Assembly (NCBI GenBank): GCA_024227565.1
Contig: JAAEUE010000164.1
Span: forward strand, 1 to 64,000
Reading direction: 5' to 3'
From: Alphaproteobacteria bacterium
Lineage (GTDB): Bacteria > Pseudomonadota > Alphaproteobacteria > Rhizobiales > CAJQND01
DNA: 64,000 nucleotides
Under the pieces are notes generated by a model. The model saw only the letters and a list, made by a program, of their open reading frames with translations. It searched no databases and had not been told where the DNA came from. This document shows, piece after piece, positions 16,656 to 25,237 of the stretch. The position numbers were made by a program, and so were the translations under genes. Within the stretch, counting starts at the first letter, position 1. Every line of letters starts with the position of its first letter.

Positions 16656-17804
16656 ATGCTTGTGATCTTTAAAACCTTTCGGGGTCTAACTCTGTGTTCG
16701 TTTCTGGTTCTCTTGGTAGGTCTTCCTGGAACGGCGTATTCTCAAAATTTGATTGAAGCGCTACGACAGCAGGGCTACAGCCAAATCAAGATCACCAAGC
16801 AATCGTTCAGCAAAATCAATTTTGAAGCCTGCCAGGATGGCGTGCGCTACTTGGTGAAACTAAAAGCCATTGGCGGCAGAGTGCGAAGCAAAGAGAAGAT
16901 CGGCGAATGCCGCCGGGCAATCTCCGAACAGCAGGCGGCCAAGATCCTCAGGCAGGAAGGTTTCAAGCGCATTGATATTCGTGCTGCAAATCGCGGATTT
17001 TCTGGCAAAGCCTGCCGCAGGGGGGAACGCTACGAGGTATTTGTGAACCGATTTGGCGATATGCGCCAACCTCGCGCAATCGGTCCTTGCCGGCGCCAGG
17101 CATTGTCGCCGGAACAGGTTCGCAAGAAACTCCGCGATGAGGGGTTCAACCGGATCAAGTTCATTGATCGTGAACTGCCGCGCTATGTTGTGGAGGCTTG
17201 CCGCCGCGACAGACGCGTAGAACTGGTAATCTCCAGGCGTGGTGAGATTAGAGATCAAAACAGGATCGGACGATGCCAGCGTCCGATTGACCCTTCTAAC
17301 ATTGCAAAAGTGTTGCGCGACAAGGGCTACAACCGGATTCAAGTGGTCGACAATAAGCTGCCGCGCTACATCGCTGAAGCTTGTAAAGGTAATGACCGGA
17401 TGGAAGTGACCCTCAACCGATTTGGCGGGGTCGTCGACGAAGTGCGCCTTGAAAGCTGCAGACGGGCGCTGAACGCCAAGCAATTCATCAAGGTTCTTCG
17501 CGACCGCGGCTATTCCCGCATTCGATACAGAGGCCAGGACGGTTCTGATTTTCTGGTTCGCGCTTGCTTTAAGAAAAAGCGCTACCGGGCCCGGTTCTCC
17601 GAATATGGTGAGGTGATTATGCGGCGGGAGGCAGGTTCCTGTGTGACACCTTCGCTCGACAGGCTGGCTGAACGTTTCCGCCGGCGCGGCATGGAACGGG
17701 TGTCATTCTATGTGGAAGGGTGCCGAAAAGGTGTGCGGTATCGCACCCGGGTAGATGCATTTGGTGATCCGATCGACCGCGAACGCCTTGGAAAGTGCAA
17801 TTGA
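16656..17804 (+). CDS. Secreted protein with six two-cysteine repeats (PepSY-like), function unknown
   Basis: This 382-residue protein has a signal peptide (hydrophobic core SFLVLLVGLPGTAYS). The mature part is six tandem repeats of about 61 residues. Each reads roughly LRxxGYxRIxxxxxxxxxF-xxAC, then a strand pair with RYxVxxxxxG, ending GxC. The cysteine pairs are at 59/85, 120/145, 182/207, 243/268, 304/329 and 356/381, always 25-26 apart, which suggests one disulfide per repeat. The helix-strand-G pattern recalls PepSY domains. The protein is very basic. GGGAGGA fits an in-frame GTG at 16662 slightly better than the ATG at 16656. I do not recognise a function; cell-envelope or polymer binding is possible. 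Confidence 0.8.
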   Translation: MLVIFKTFRGLTLCSFLVLLVGLPGTAYSQNLIEALRQQGYSQIKITKQSFSKINFEACQDGVRYLVKLKAIGGRVRSKEKIGECRRAISEQQAAKILRQEGFKRIDIRAANRGFSGKACRRGERYEVFVNRFGDMRQPRAIGPCRRQALSPEQVRKKLRDEGFNRIKFIDRELPRYVVEACRRDRRVELVISRRGEIRDQNRIGRCQRPIDPSNIAKVLRDKGYNRIQVVDNKLPRYIAEACKGNDRMEVTLNRFGGVVDEVRLESCRRALNAKQFIKVLRDRGYSRIRYRGQDGSDFLVRACFKKKRYRARFSEYGEVIMRREAGSCVTPSLDRLAERFRRRGMERVSFYVEGCRKGVRYRTRVDAFGDPIDRERLGKCN

Positions 17805-17918
17805 GAATCAGTGCAAAAAGGCGATACTGTTCTTTTTTGAACCAAAAAGTTTGAAATTTTAGCCTTCTGTTAACGAGGCTTGGGCCTTGATAGCATCTCC
17901 ATGTAATGAGGTGCTGTT

Positions 17919-18347
17919 ATGGGAAATTCTGCATGTTCGCTTTTGTCTCGCAAAGAGGACATTACTGTCCCAGCGGAAATTATTGAGGAAGTCACCAGTT
18001 CAGGTCCAGCCAACGCTGTCTCGGTAGCGGCGAGCCTACCTGAGGCTCAGCGCGCCCTCCTTGCGCAGTTTTGCTATGGGCGCCGTCATCTGCGCCATCT
18101 GGGGCTGCTGATCGCTGGGACTTTGAGCCAGCAAACACTGATGCAGACATTTGGCGGGGCCTGGGAGGTCATCCAAAAGCAGGCTCAAGATCCCGACAAA
18201 ACATTGGCTTCAGAGAAACGCCCAGCCAGCGAACAGGGTAAGCGCACAATCAGCTTGGCCACGGTGGGACAAGCGCCTATTCAATCTCGCGAAGAAGATG
18301 ACGACTTGGATGCCGACGAAGATTTCGAGCAGATAGACGAAGCCTAA
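17919..18347 (+). CDS. Hypothetical protein with acidic tail
   Basis: The 142-residue protein has no recognised family. Residues 40-90 contain a likely helical region (SLPEAQRALLAQFCYGRRHL, RHLGLLIAGTLSQQTLMQTF). The last 30 residues are strongly acidic (REEDDDLDADEDFEQIDEA). It lacks a clear signal peptide or membrane span. GAGGTG precedes the ATG. Its codon usage is like that of neighbouring genes, which supports a real coding region. Confidence 0.6.
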   Translation: MGNSACSLLSRKEDITVPAEIIEEVTSSGPANAVSVAASLPEAQRALLAQFCYGRRHLRHLGLLIAGTLSQQTLMQTFGGAWEVIQKQAQDPDKTLASEKRPASEQGKRTISLATVGQAPIQSREEDDDLDADEDFEQIDEA

Positions 18348-18477
18348 ATTGTTGTCTAGTCCAATTGGTTGAAATGCGTTCGGCTCGTTTGAACGGATTG
18401 AACGCCCTCTGGCATACGAGATACTCAGCCAAGGATCGCATAGTCAAAAGCTTAGATTTGGCATTGCGTTTACCCCG

Positions 18478-19080
18478 TCACCCGACAATTTGATAATGGC
18501 ACTCGACGGTTGAGCCCGCATTCACCGGAAGAATGTCTTGCGGGCAACACGACATGGCAACAAGGCAGTCCATTTCAGCCCGCAGCACCACATAGTCTTT
18601 CGCCTTGGACACAGGTTCGCCCCAACTGGTCGCACCATCATCACCAACCGGAATATTCATCCACAAGTTTAGAGGGCTCGGGGTTTCCAGGCCGTCAAGC
18701 CCAAGTTCGGCCATGGCATCACGGAGGTTGTCGGTGCAGTTATCATGATATCCTTCGACACCGAGCAGATGGTAGCGGTGCGTGTCGCAGGCGGCCATCA
18801 GGGTATCGTGGATGCCTGGCGAGGTATCTTCAAGAAAATGCAGAATGGGCCGGCGGAAATTCGTGTGCAAATCGTGCCCGGCCTTGGGAAAGATCGTCGT
18901 GAGTGTTGCCCGCAGATGTTCCATTGATAAGAATTCGGAGAGGTCCTCAGCGTTGAAGGCCCAGAAATCCACCACCTGATGGCCATGGGTGTTGATGATC
19001 TTGATAGATTGACCCTTATCTAAGCGCGCTGCTGTGCCTTTGCGGGCTGGAATCTCGATCAGGTCTTTGGTGCTGCCCAT
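18478..19080 (-). CDS. DUF1989 / urea carboxylase-associated family protein
   Basis: This 200-residue protein of the DUF1989 family is recognisable by GQSIKIINTHGHQVVDFWAF, FLSMEHLRATL, CDTHRYHLLG and NLWMNIPV. Conserved Cys, His and Asp residues suggest a metal site. Family members lie beside urea carboxylase or amino-acid catabolic genes, but neither is found here, so its role is open. It is divergent from the EamA transporter at 19237. Confidence 0.88.
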   Translation of the reverse strand: MGSTKDLIEIPARKGTAARLDKGQSIKIINTHGHQVVDFWAFNAEDLSEFLSMEHLRATLTTIFPKAGHDLHTNFRRPILHFLEDTSPGIHDTLMAACDTHRYHLLGVEGYHDNCTDNLRDAMAELGLDGLETPSPLNLWMNIPVGDDGATSWGEPVSKAKDYVVLRAEMDCLVAMSCCPQDILPVNAGSTVECHYQIVG

Positions 19081-19236
19081 TTGTTAAACCCTCCGTTGTG
19101 CGGTGTTGAGCGAAGACTAAGGGTTCGGTGCCCGTGTGGGCAAGTTGTTCCATTGGTCCGATTATTTCGCGTGCGCCAACCTGGCCAAACGGCTACAGGT
19201 TTAAGCCAAATCCGCACCTCAAAAGTCAGCGCCTAT

Positions 19237-20169
19237 ATGAGCCAAGCTCCCGCATCCGGCACGCGTCCTCAACCGCTTCCAGCGGCAGGTTTCTTTTTGC
19301 TGGCTGGGGTCACGCTGTTCTGGGGGGCCAACTGGCCGGGCATGAAGATTGCCCTATCTGAACTGCCTGTCTGGTGGTTCAGAACCATGAGCGTGGGATT
19401 TGGGGCGGCCGGCCTTTTGATCATCGCCAGAGTCACTCACGGCACGATTAGAATTCCTGCCAGAGAGATCGGACCTCTGGTTTTGTGCGCAATGTTTGCA
19501 TTTTTAGGCTGGCACATTTTTGCGGCCTACGGTGTCTCGCAAATGCCTGCGGGCAGGGCTTCGATTATCGCCTTCACCATGCCGGTTTGGGCGTCGATCT
19601 TCGGTAGTTTCTTGATTGGGGAGCCGTTTACGAAGCCAAAAGTTATCGGGTTGTTGCTGGGCTTGGCCGGCCTTGCGGTTTTGATGGGAGAAGATCTGTT
19701 GGTCTTTGGTTCAGCGCCGGTAGGGGCCATGTTCATGCTGCTGGCGGCTATTTCCTGGGGGTTCGGCACGGTGCTCTTCAAGCGGTTCACTTGGACCGCG
19801 CCTGTAGCCACAGTGGTGGGGTGGCAGTTGTTTGCAGCCGTCGTACCGATTGCAGTTGTTGCACTTGTCACCGAGCCAATGCCCGATCTGACCCAGCTCA
19901 GTTTGAAAGCTATTCTTGCCTTGGCCTATTTGTTTGCGTTGCCAATGGTTTTTTGCCAATGGGCGTACTTCAAGGTGGTTTCGATATTCCCGGCCGCCAT
20001 CGCGGCGATGGGCACTTTGGCGGTGCCAATTGTAGGGGTTTACTCAAGCGCTTTGATTTTGGGTGAGCCGGTGGGGTGGCAGGAACTCACCGCGCTGGTT
20101 CTGATTTGCTCAGCCTTGGCCAGCGTGCTCGTTGTGCCGGCGCTCTTGAACGGCCGGGGTCGGACCTAG
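19237..20169 (+). CDS. EamA/DMT superfamily transporter
   Basis: This 310-residue inner-membrane protein has about ten transmembrane segments in two EamA repeats. The first repeat shows LAGVTLFWGANWPGMKIAL and YGVSQMPAGRASIIAFTMPVW; the second starts near AAISWGFGTVLFKRF. The family exports amino acids, nucleosides or other metabolites. The ATG at 19237 gives the normal N-terminus; the frame is open for 52 codons upstream but that part is not family-like. The substrate is unknown. The divergent DUF1989 gene may share its control region. Confidence 0.88.
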   Translation: MSQAPASGTRPQPLPAAGFFLLAGVTLFWGANWPGMKIALSELPVWWFRTMSVGFGAAGLLIIARVTHGTIRIPAREIGPLVLCAMFAFLGWHIFAAYGVSQMPAGRASIIAFTMPVWASIFGSFLIGEPFTKPKVIGLLLGLAGLAVLMGEDLLVFGSAPVGAMFMLLAAISWGFGTVLFKRFTWTAPVATVVGWQLFAAVVPIAVVALVTEPMPDLTQLSLKAILALAYLFALPMVFCQWAYFKVVSIFPAAIAAMGTLAVPIVGVYSSALILGEPVGWQELTALVLICSALASVLVVPALLNGRGRT

Positions 20170-20201
20170 CGCTGCCTGTTCACCGCCCGAAGGGAGGCCT
20201 G

Positions 20202-20885
20202 CTACTGCAGCTTGAACTGCTGCCGAAGCGCGTCTTCACCCTTGCTGGTAAATTGAACGATGCGGGTGCCTTCCACACGCTTGGCCCAATTGAGCGCGTA
20301 GAAGCGGCTGAGCAGCTCAGCGCCCACACTTCCAGCCAAGTGCGACCGGCGCACACTCCAATCCAGGCATGAGCGACAAAGCGGGCGGCGTTTCTTACGC
20401 ATGTTTACCAGATCGATCCCAAACGCCGCCAATTCGATCTCGCCCTTCTCTGTGAGATGAGGAGCATCTCCTTGTCCGATTAGCCAACCCTCCCGGTCAA
20501 GACTTTCAAAAAGCTGCACGCCAAGATCGCCGGCAAGATGGTCGTAGCAGACCCGTGCCTTTCTCAAGGCAGGCTCCTTGGGCCCGGTGCGGATGCGGGT
20601 AGGTTTTCGCTTGGCGGCCAAGCCCATGAGATTTTCAAGGACTTCTGCAATCTGATGGTTTGCGAGCCTGAAGTAACGGTGCCGGCCTTGCTTTTCCAGT
20701 GCGATGAACTCTGCTTCGGTGAGTTTTGCCAAATGAGCGCTGGCGGTCTGTTTCGTCACACCCGCTTCGCTTGCCAGCTCAGTTGCCGTGAGGGCACTTC
20801 CGCCCATGAGTGCTGTGAGGATGTTTGCGCGCGCCGGATCGCCGATCAGGGCGGCGATGCCGGCAATGTCTGGTCCGTATTTCAT
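20202..20885 (-). CDS. ArsR-type winged-helix transcriptional regulator, long form
   Basis: This 227-residue regulator's N-terminal 90 residues form an ArsR winged helix (IAALIGDPARANILTALM, LASEAGVTKQTASAHLAKL, GRHRYFRL). The roughly 130-residue C-terminal extension contains CRSCLDWSVRRSHLAG, a conserved feature of this long subfamily, perhaps for ligand or metal binding. It diverges from the NIPSNAP gene at 20960, and an inverted repeat sits directly at its start (20887-20904), suggesting control of both genes. Confidence 0.9.
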   Translation of the reverse strand: MKYGPDIAGIAALIGDPARANILTALMGGSALTATELASEAGVTKQTASAHLAKLTEAEFIALEKQGRHRYFRLANHQIAEVLENLMGLAAKRKPTRIRTGPKEPALRKARVCYDHLAGDLGVQLFESLDREGWLIGQGDAPHLTEKGEIELAAFGIDLVNMRKKRRPLCRSCLDWSVRRSHLAGSVGAELLSRFYALNWAKRVEGTRIVQFTSKGEDALRQQFKLQ

Positions 20886-20886
20886 A

Positions 20887-20904
20887 GTTCGATGGTAAAC
20901 GAAC
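20887..20904. promoter_or_regulatory. Candidate operator between ArsR-type regulator and NIPSNAP gene
   Basis: GTTCG-ATGGTAAA-CGAAC is an inverted repeat 2 bases upstream of the regulator's start codon and about 55 bases before the divergent gene. Its position suits autoregulation. Binding is inferred. Confidence 0.45.
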
Positions 20905-20959
20905 CATGCCTCGAAGGCAATCTGCTAGATCCATCGTTGCAACCAATCAGGAGAATGCA

Positions 20960-21292
20960 ATGATCACCTGCTTCATCAAATATGAGATCGATCCGTTCAA
21001 ACGCAATGACTTTGAACAATATGCAGCGGTGTGGGGTGAGGCGATCCCCAGATGTGGCGCGGATTTGATTGGCTACTTCGCCCCGCACGAAGGATCAGCC
21101 ACCACGGCTTATGGCGTATACAATGTTGCGAGCTTGGCAGAGTATGAGGCCTATCGCGCGCGTCTTGCAGCTGACCCGGCCGGGCAAGCGAACTATGAGT
21201 TTGCGTGCAAACAACGGTTCATCCGCTCTGAAGAGCGTGTTTTTCTAAAGCTCGCGTCGGCCCCTCATAGTGCATTCAAGGCGGAGCAATAG
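20960..21292 (+). CDS. NIPSNAP family protein
   Basis: The 110-residue protein has the NIPSNAP ferredoxin-like fold: MITCFIKYEIDPFKRNDFEQY, then DLIGYFAPHEG and YEAYRARLAADP. The family's biochemical role is not settled; several members lie in catabolic operons. The ATG at 20960 has CAGGAGA upstream. It is probably repressed by the divergent ArsR-type regulator. Confidence 0.88.
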   Translation: MITCFIKYEIDPFKRNDFEQYAAVWGEAIPRCGADLIGYFAPHEGSATTAYGVYNVASLAEYEAYRARLAADPAGQANYEFACKQRFIRSEERVFLKLASAPHSAFKAEQ

Positions 21293-21298
21293 TGCCGG

Positions 21299-21607
21299 TT
21301 AGCGATCTTGCGGCGGCACGTCTTTCAAGCGTTCGCTTAGTGCGCGCTGTTCATCGGGGCTGCGCTTCATGTGAACCCGGTCGAGCGAGGGCGCCTGATT
21401 TGCGCGGCTGACCCCAGGGCGCCATTCATTTGCAGGCCTTATGGGCCTGGAGACCAAGCCGCCCCCGCAGTTTGGGCAAACATTCTTGAGCTCTGTTTCC
21501 ACGCAAGGAGCACAGAACGTGCATTCGTAGCTACAGATCATTGCATCGGTTGCGTCAGCCGGAAGGTCTTTGTCGCATAGCTCGCAGTTCGGTCTCATAG
21601 CCAGCAT
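21299..21607 (-). CDS. DUF1272 domain zinc-ribbon protein
   Basis: This 102-residue protein carries paired cysteines typical of DUF1272: CELCDKDLP, CSYECTFCAPCVE and CPNCGGGLV, likely binding zinc. The extra 40 residues at the C-terminus are polar. The start at MLAMRPNCE (21607) matches the family. It lies 23 bases downstream of the FAD oxidoreductase and is probably in the same transcript. Its function is unknown. Confidence 0.85.
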   Translation of the reverse strand: MLAMRPNCELCDKDLPADATDAMICSYECTFCAPCVETELKNVCPNCGGGLVSRPIRPANEWRPGVSRANQAPSLDRVHMKRSPDEQRALSERLKDVPPQDR

Positions 21608-21630
21608 GTGTGTGTCCTTCGATAAGGGGT

Positions 21631-23022
21631 TCAAAGCACCTTGCCAGGGTTCATGATGCCCGCAGGGTCAAAGAGCTGTTTGATGGACCGCATAAGGTCC
21701 AATTGGTGAGCCGGCACGTTTTCGCGCAAAGATTTGCGCTTTTCTATTCCGATCCCGTGTTCGGCCGAAAACGAACCTCCAACCTCTGCCAGGCCCACAT
21801 TTACCGCGCGCCTGATCTGATCGTGCAAGTCAGGGACGGGCCGCCCGCAGCTGATTGTGAGATGCATGTTGCCATCGGCCAGATGTCCGATCGTGAAGAC
21901 CTTCAAATCTGGCAATATGTTCCCGGTACGTTGTGCAAACGCGGTCGCATAATCGGGTAGGGCGCTGACTGGCAAGGAAATATCAAAGCTGATGCTGTCG
22001 GGGTACTGCCGGTCTGTGAGGAACACGTCTTCGCGGATAGCCCAGAACTTGGCGCGGTCGGTCTCTGATTTGGCAAAGATAGCGTTCGATAATTCCTCAT
22101 GTTCGGAACACGTTAGGAGGGTTTCTGACAAGATTGATTCATCTTGAAGGGGCGTGTCGAGCAGCAGAAAAACCGCATTCTGATCGGGCTCAAAAGCCAA
22201 GGTTGCCTCTTCGCCGCGTTCGGCGGCAGTGATTCGGGCATATCCCGGCGACATAAACTCAACCGCCAACAGTTCCAGTCCGGGCTGTGCCCTTAGCCGT
22301 TGAAAGGTTTTTACAGCCGCTGCCTCATCGCGGCAGCTGACAAGTGCTGTTGCCTTGTCCCCGTCAACCGGCAGAAGTGCCAGGGAGATTTTAGTGAGAA
22401 CGCCCAAGGTTCCCTCAGAGCCGATCAAAAGATGGCGCAAGGCATAGCCTTCATTGGATTTGGAGACTTTTTTTAGATCGGCAAACAGATTGCCATTTCC
22501 CAAGACAGCCTCAAGCCCTAGAACGCGGTGGCGCATGACCCCGTTCCGAAAACTTTGCTGGCCTCCGGCATTCGTCGAGACCATGCCCCCAATTGTGGCG
22601 TTATCGCGAGCGCCCAGATCAATGCCTGGAGACAGGCCAATCTCCGCCGATGCCAGTTGAAGCTCACGAAGTGTTACGCCCGGTTCTATGAGGGCGGTTC
22701 CTGAGGCTTCGTCCAACTCGATAATTTTGTTCAGCCGGCTTGTGCTGAGCACAAGTTGGCCTCGCTGCGACGTGGCGGCACCTGCCAGACTGGTGCGGCC
22801 GCCATGGGGTACCAGCGCAACGCTTTCTGTGGCGCACCAGGACACCAGGGCACGAACCTCGTCAACCGATGAGGGGGCCACGATGAGCCCTGCATCCAGG
22901 TTATGGTCGTCGAGGCCCGGATCCAGCAGTTTGACCCTGTCTGGCAGAATGATACTGGAAGCGTCCACAACCTGGCTCAGGCCGCTTAATATCTCATCTG
23001 TCCCATGAGCTGCGGTCAGCAT
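21631..23022 (-). CDS. FAD-binding oxidoreductase (GlcD / D-2-hydroxyacid dehydrogenase type)
   Basis: This 463-residue flavoenzyme belongs to the VAO/PCMH family with a type-4 C-terminal domain. The FAD site is seen in VPHGGRTSLAGAA and LGARDNATIGGMVSTNAGG. The C-terminal half has the metal motif GHLADGNMHLTISCG and the signature GGSFSAEHGIGIEKRKSL. Relatives oxidise D-lactate, D-2-hydroxyglutarate or glycolate. No GlcE/GlcF partners are present, so a single-subunit D-2-hydroxyacid dehydrogenase is more likely than glycolate oxidase. The substrate is not determined by sequence alone. Confidence 0.9.
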   Translation of the reverse strand: MLTAAHGTDEILSGLSQVVDASSIILPDRVKLLDPGLDDHNLDAGLIVAPSSVDEVRALVSWCATESVALVPHGGRTSLAGAATSQRGQLVLSTSRLNKIIELDEASGTALIEPGVTLRELQLASAEIGLSPGIDLGARDNATIGGMVSTNAGGQQSFRNGVMRHRVLGLEAVLGNGNLFADLKKVSKSNEGYALRHLLIGSEGTLGVLTKISLALLPVDGDKATALVSCRDEAAAVKTFQRLRAQPGLELLAVEFMSPGYARITAAERGEEATLAFEPDQNAVFLLLDTPLQDESILSETLLTCSEHEELSNAIFAKSETDRAKFWAIREDVFLTDRQYPDSISFDISLPVSALPDYATAFAQRTGNILPDLKVFTIGHLADGNMHLTISCGRPVPDLHDQIRRAVNVGLAEVGGSFSAEHGIGIEKRKSLRENVPAHQLDLMRSIKQLFDPAGIMNPGKVL

Positions 23023-23096
23023 CCTAATTGTCCTTTGTTTGCCGTAGAGCCTAAACTCCGAAACTGCGTCGAACAGTGGGAGCAGTCAAGCAGGCG

Positions 23097-24419
23097 TTAG
23101 ATGGACTTGAGGAAGGCAATGAGTTGGTCGCGCTCCGTGCGTGTCATGCCGGCCACCGCTTCTTGCGCTTTCTTTGCTTCCCCGCCGTGCCACATGATGG
23201 CTTCCAGCAGAGTTCGGGCTCGGCCGTCATGCAGATAATAACCGTTTCCGTTAATTTCGGTGTTTCGTCCGATGCCCCAAAGGGGCGGTGTGCGCCACTC
23301 CCAATAATCGGCATCGCCTTCCAAAAACTTGTCGGCAAGACCGTCTCCCATGTCGTGCAGCAAGAGGTCCGTGTAGGGTGATATGTTCTGCCCACGAAGA
23401 TGTTTCGGGATGGCTGGGCTGGACACGGTTGTAAAACTCGGTGTGTGGCATCCAGGACAGCCAGCCCTTTGGAAGAGAGCCTGGCCAGTTGCGTTGCTCG
23501 GCGTTGATTTTTCGCCTGGTGTGGGCACCGCAAGACCGCCAATGTAGGCCGTGAGCGCGTCAAGGAGCGTGTCATTGACCTCGGGACCAGACGTGCCAGT
23601 TGCAGTCACGCAATGGGATTGCCGTGTTGTGCAATCTCCTGAAGGCTTTGGAAACAGGGATGTGGATAAGCCAATATCCAGAGCAAACGCTGCTGCGTTT
23701 TGTTGACGTACGCTTGGCTGGCCAGCCTTCCAGCCAAACCGCCCCAATTTGACTTTCAGGGTGGAAGCATCACGGATCATGTTCGGTTTTCCGGATATGC
23801 CATCACCGTCACGATCTTGGACATCCGCTTTGGCTAGGATGTCTTCGTCCGCAATAACTTCCAGCAAGCCCAGCCCGAACAATGAGTTGGCAATCCGCGG
23901 CGAGGCGAGGGCGCCGGGTGCAAGTTTGACCTGGCCCGCCGTTTTGAGCGAGATAACCGGTTCACGCAAGGTGAGCGTGCCGTCGCTTAGCTGCATTTTA
24001 ACAGCGCGGTAGACGGTGGTGAATGTGCCCTCCGAAGCTTGTCCCCCAACACTGCGTGTTTGGAGTTGGTGGCCATAGTTGGGTTCGGGGAAACTGCTGA
24101 TGATCCTTGTCAACAAATTGCTTGCTTCGGCTTCGGATGCAGGCAGCACGCCGAGCTTTATTGTCATGCTGTCCGATTGCCCGGAAGGGCCGGAGGGCGG
24201 GGCTCCGCGCCCGGCGTTCAGATGACAAGATATGCAGGATCTGGTGTTAAAAAGGGGCCCCAATCCTTCGGTGGGGCCCCATATTTTCTCGAAAACTCTC
24301 CGGCCCGCATCACGCTGGGCCTTCAGCGCGCCTGACTGAGGTTTGCCTGCGTGAGATTGCGTGCCCCCCAGGGGCAGCAGTGCTCCGCAGAGGATGGCTA
24401 TCCAGGCTCGGCTGGCCAT
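23097..24419 (-). CDS. DUF1111 dihaem oxidoreductase (putative periplasmic peroxidase)
   Basis: The 440-residue protein has a signal peptide (AWIAILCGALLPLGGTQSHA) and two c-type haem motifs, CISCH near residue 60 and CPGCH near residue 325. This is the dihaem DUF1111 (CxxCH) family, found with periplasmic iron-uptake and peroxidase-like systems. The start at 24419 lies 22 bases after the bfr stop, so it is probably co-transcribed with bfr. Linkage to bacterioferritin suggests a role in periplasmic iron or peroxide chemistry, which is inference. Confidence 0.85.
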   Translation of the reverse strand: MASRAWIAILCGALLPLGGTQSHAGKPQSGALKAQRDAGRRVFEKIWGPTEGLGPLFNTRSCISCHLNAGRGAPPSGPSGQSDSMTIKLGVLPASEAEASNLLTRIISSFPEPNYGHQLQTRSVGGQASEGTFTTVYRAVKMQLSDGTLTLREPVISLKTAGQVKLAPGALASPRIANSLFGLGLLEVIADEDILAKADVQDRDGDGISGKPNMIRDASTLKVKLGRFGWKAGQPSVRQQNAAAFALDIGLSTSLFPKPSGDCTTRQSHCVTATGTSGPEVNDTLLDALTAYIGGLAVPTPGEKSTPSNATGQALFQRAGCPGCHTPSFTTVSSPAIPKHLRGQNISPYTDLLLHDMGDGLADKFLEGDADYWEWRTPPLWGIGRNTEINGNGYYLHDGRARTLLEAIMWHGGEAKKAQEAVAGMTRTERDQLIAFLKSI

Positions 24420-24441
24420 GCCGTGACGTTCGAGCCTGTGT

Positions 24442-24927
24442 TTATTCGGCTTCGTTTGCCGCTGTGGCTTGCAGTTGGCCGTAGTTCTGGATGCCGATTT
24501 TTTCCATGAGCTCCAGCTCGGTTTCGATGAAATCGATATGGCCTTCCTCATCGCTCAACAGCCCTTCGAATAGTTGCATGGTGACATAGTCACCGGCATC
24601 TCGGCAGGCTTCACGGGCTTCTTTGTAAAGCGCACGCGCACTGTATTCCGCTTCCAAATCGCTCTTGAGAATTTCTTCGATGTTCTCGCCAATCTTGAGC
24701 GGATCGAGGGTTTGAAGGTTGGGGTGGCCCTCAAGGAAAATGATGCGTTCGACTAATTTGTCGGCATGCTGCATTTCCTCGATCGATTCCTCACGCTCCT
24801 TCTGCGCAAGTTTCCGGAAGCCCCAATCGTCGAGCAGCCGGTAGTGCAACCAATATTGGTTCACTGCAGTCAATTCATGCCGCAATGACTTGTTGAGATA
24901 CTCAATGACGTTTGCGTCGCCCTTCAT
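24442..24927 (-). CDS. bfr: Bacterioferritin
   Basis: The 161-residue iron-storage protein forms a 24-mer cage with haem at dimer interfaces. Ferroxidase ligands E18, E51 and H54 are visible, with further acids in [13 protein letters not shown] and SDEEGHIDF. The haem ligand M52 is in [10 protein letters not shown], so this is a haem-type Bfr rather than a ferritin. It follows bfd and precedes the DUF1111 gene. An Irr-type box inside the bfd 3' end lies 37 bases before its start, implying a separate iron-controlled promoter. Confidence 0.97.
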   Translation of the reverse strand: MKGDANVIEYLNKSLRHELTAVNQYWLHYRLLDDWGFRKLAQKEREESIEEMQHADKLVERIIFLEGHPNLQTLDPLKIGENIEEILKSDLEAEYSARALYKEAREACRDAGDYVTMQLFEGLLSDEEGHIDFIETELELMEKIGIQNYGQLQATAANEAE

Positions 24928-24957
24928 GGGTGGGTGCTCCTGGGTGGGGTGTTTTGG

Positions 24958-25173
24958 TTATAGTTTAGAATTATTCCAAACTGTATTGTCTGTCAAATGC
25001 TCCTCAATCAACTTATGGATATGAGGCATGCAATACCCGCAACGTGGGCGTTTGTCATTTTCCTTGAACACCACCCCAGGGGTAACAAGGGTAAGGCCGT
25101 CTCGCCCGCTGGCTGCGTCAACGGCCTCTCGGACGTGCCTGCACGTTAACACGTTGCAATGGCAAACGATCAT
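24958..25173 (-). CDS. bfd: Bacterioferritin-associated ferredoxin
   Basis: This 71-residue [2Fe-2S] protein reduces the bacterioferritin core to release iron. Cluster cysteines are C4, C6, C45 and C48 (MIVCHC, RCGYC). The start at 25173 is preceded by GGAAGGAAC; an ATG 12 bases upstream is in frame but less likely. Thirty bases separate it from bfr. The C-terminal codons overlap the Irr-like palindrome that probably controls bfr. Confidence 0.92.
   Translation of the reverse strand: MIVCHCNVLTCRHVREAVDAASGRDGLTLVTPGVVFKENDKRPRCGYCMPHIHKLIEEHLTDNTVWNNSKL
24964..24980. promoter_or_regulatory. Irr-type iron control element before bfr
   Basis: TTTAGAATTATTCCAAA is nearly identical to the rhizobial ICE consensus TTTAGAA-N3-TTCTAAA. 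It lies inside the bfd coding end and 37 bases upstream of bfr. Irr would act here under low iron. Confidence 0.7.
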
Positions 25174-25237
25174 TGTTCCTTCCAAATCCCAGGCTGGCGG
25201 TGCTGCATCTTAGCCTGCACCCCGCCCATTGGTCAGC

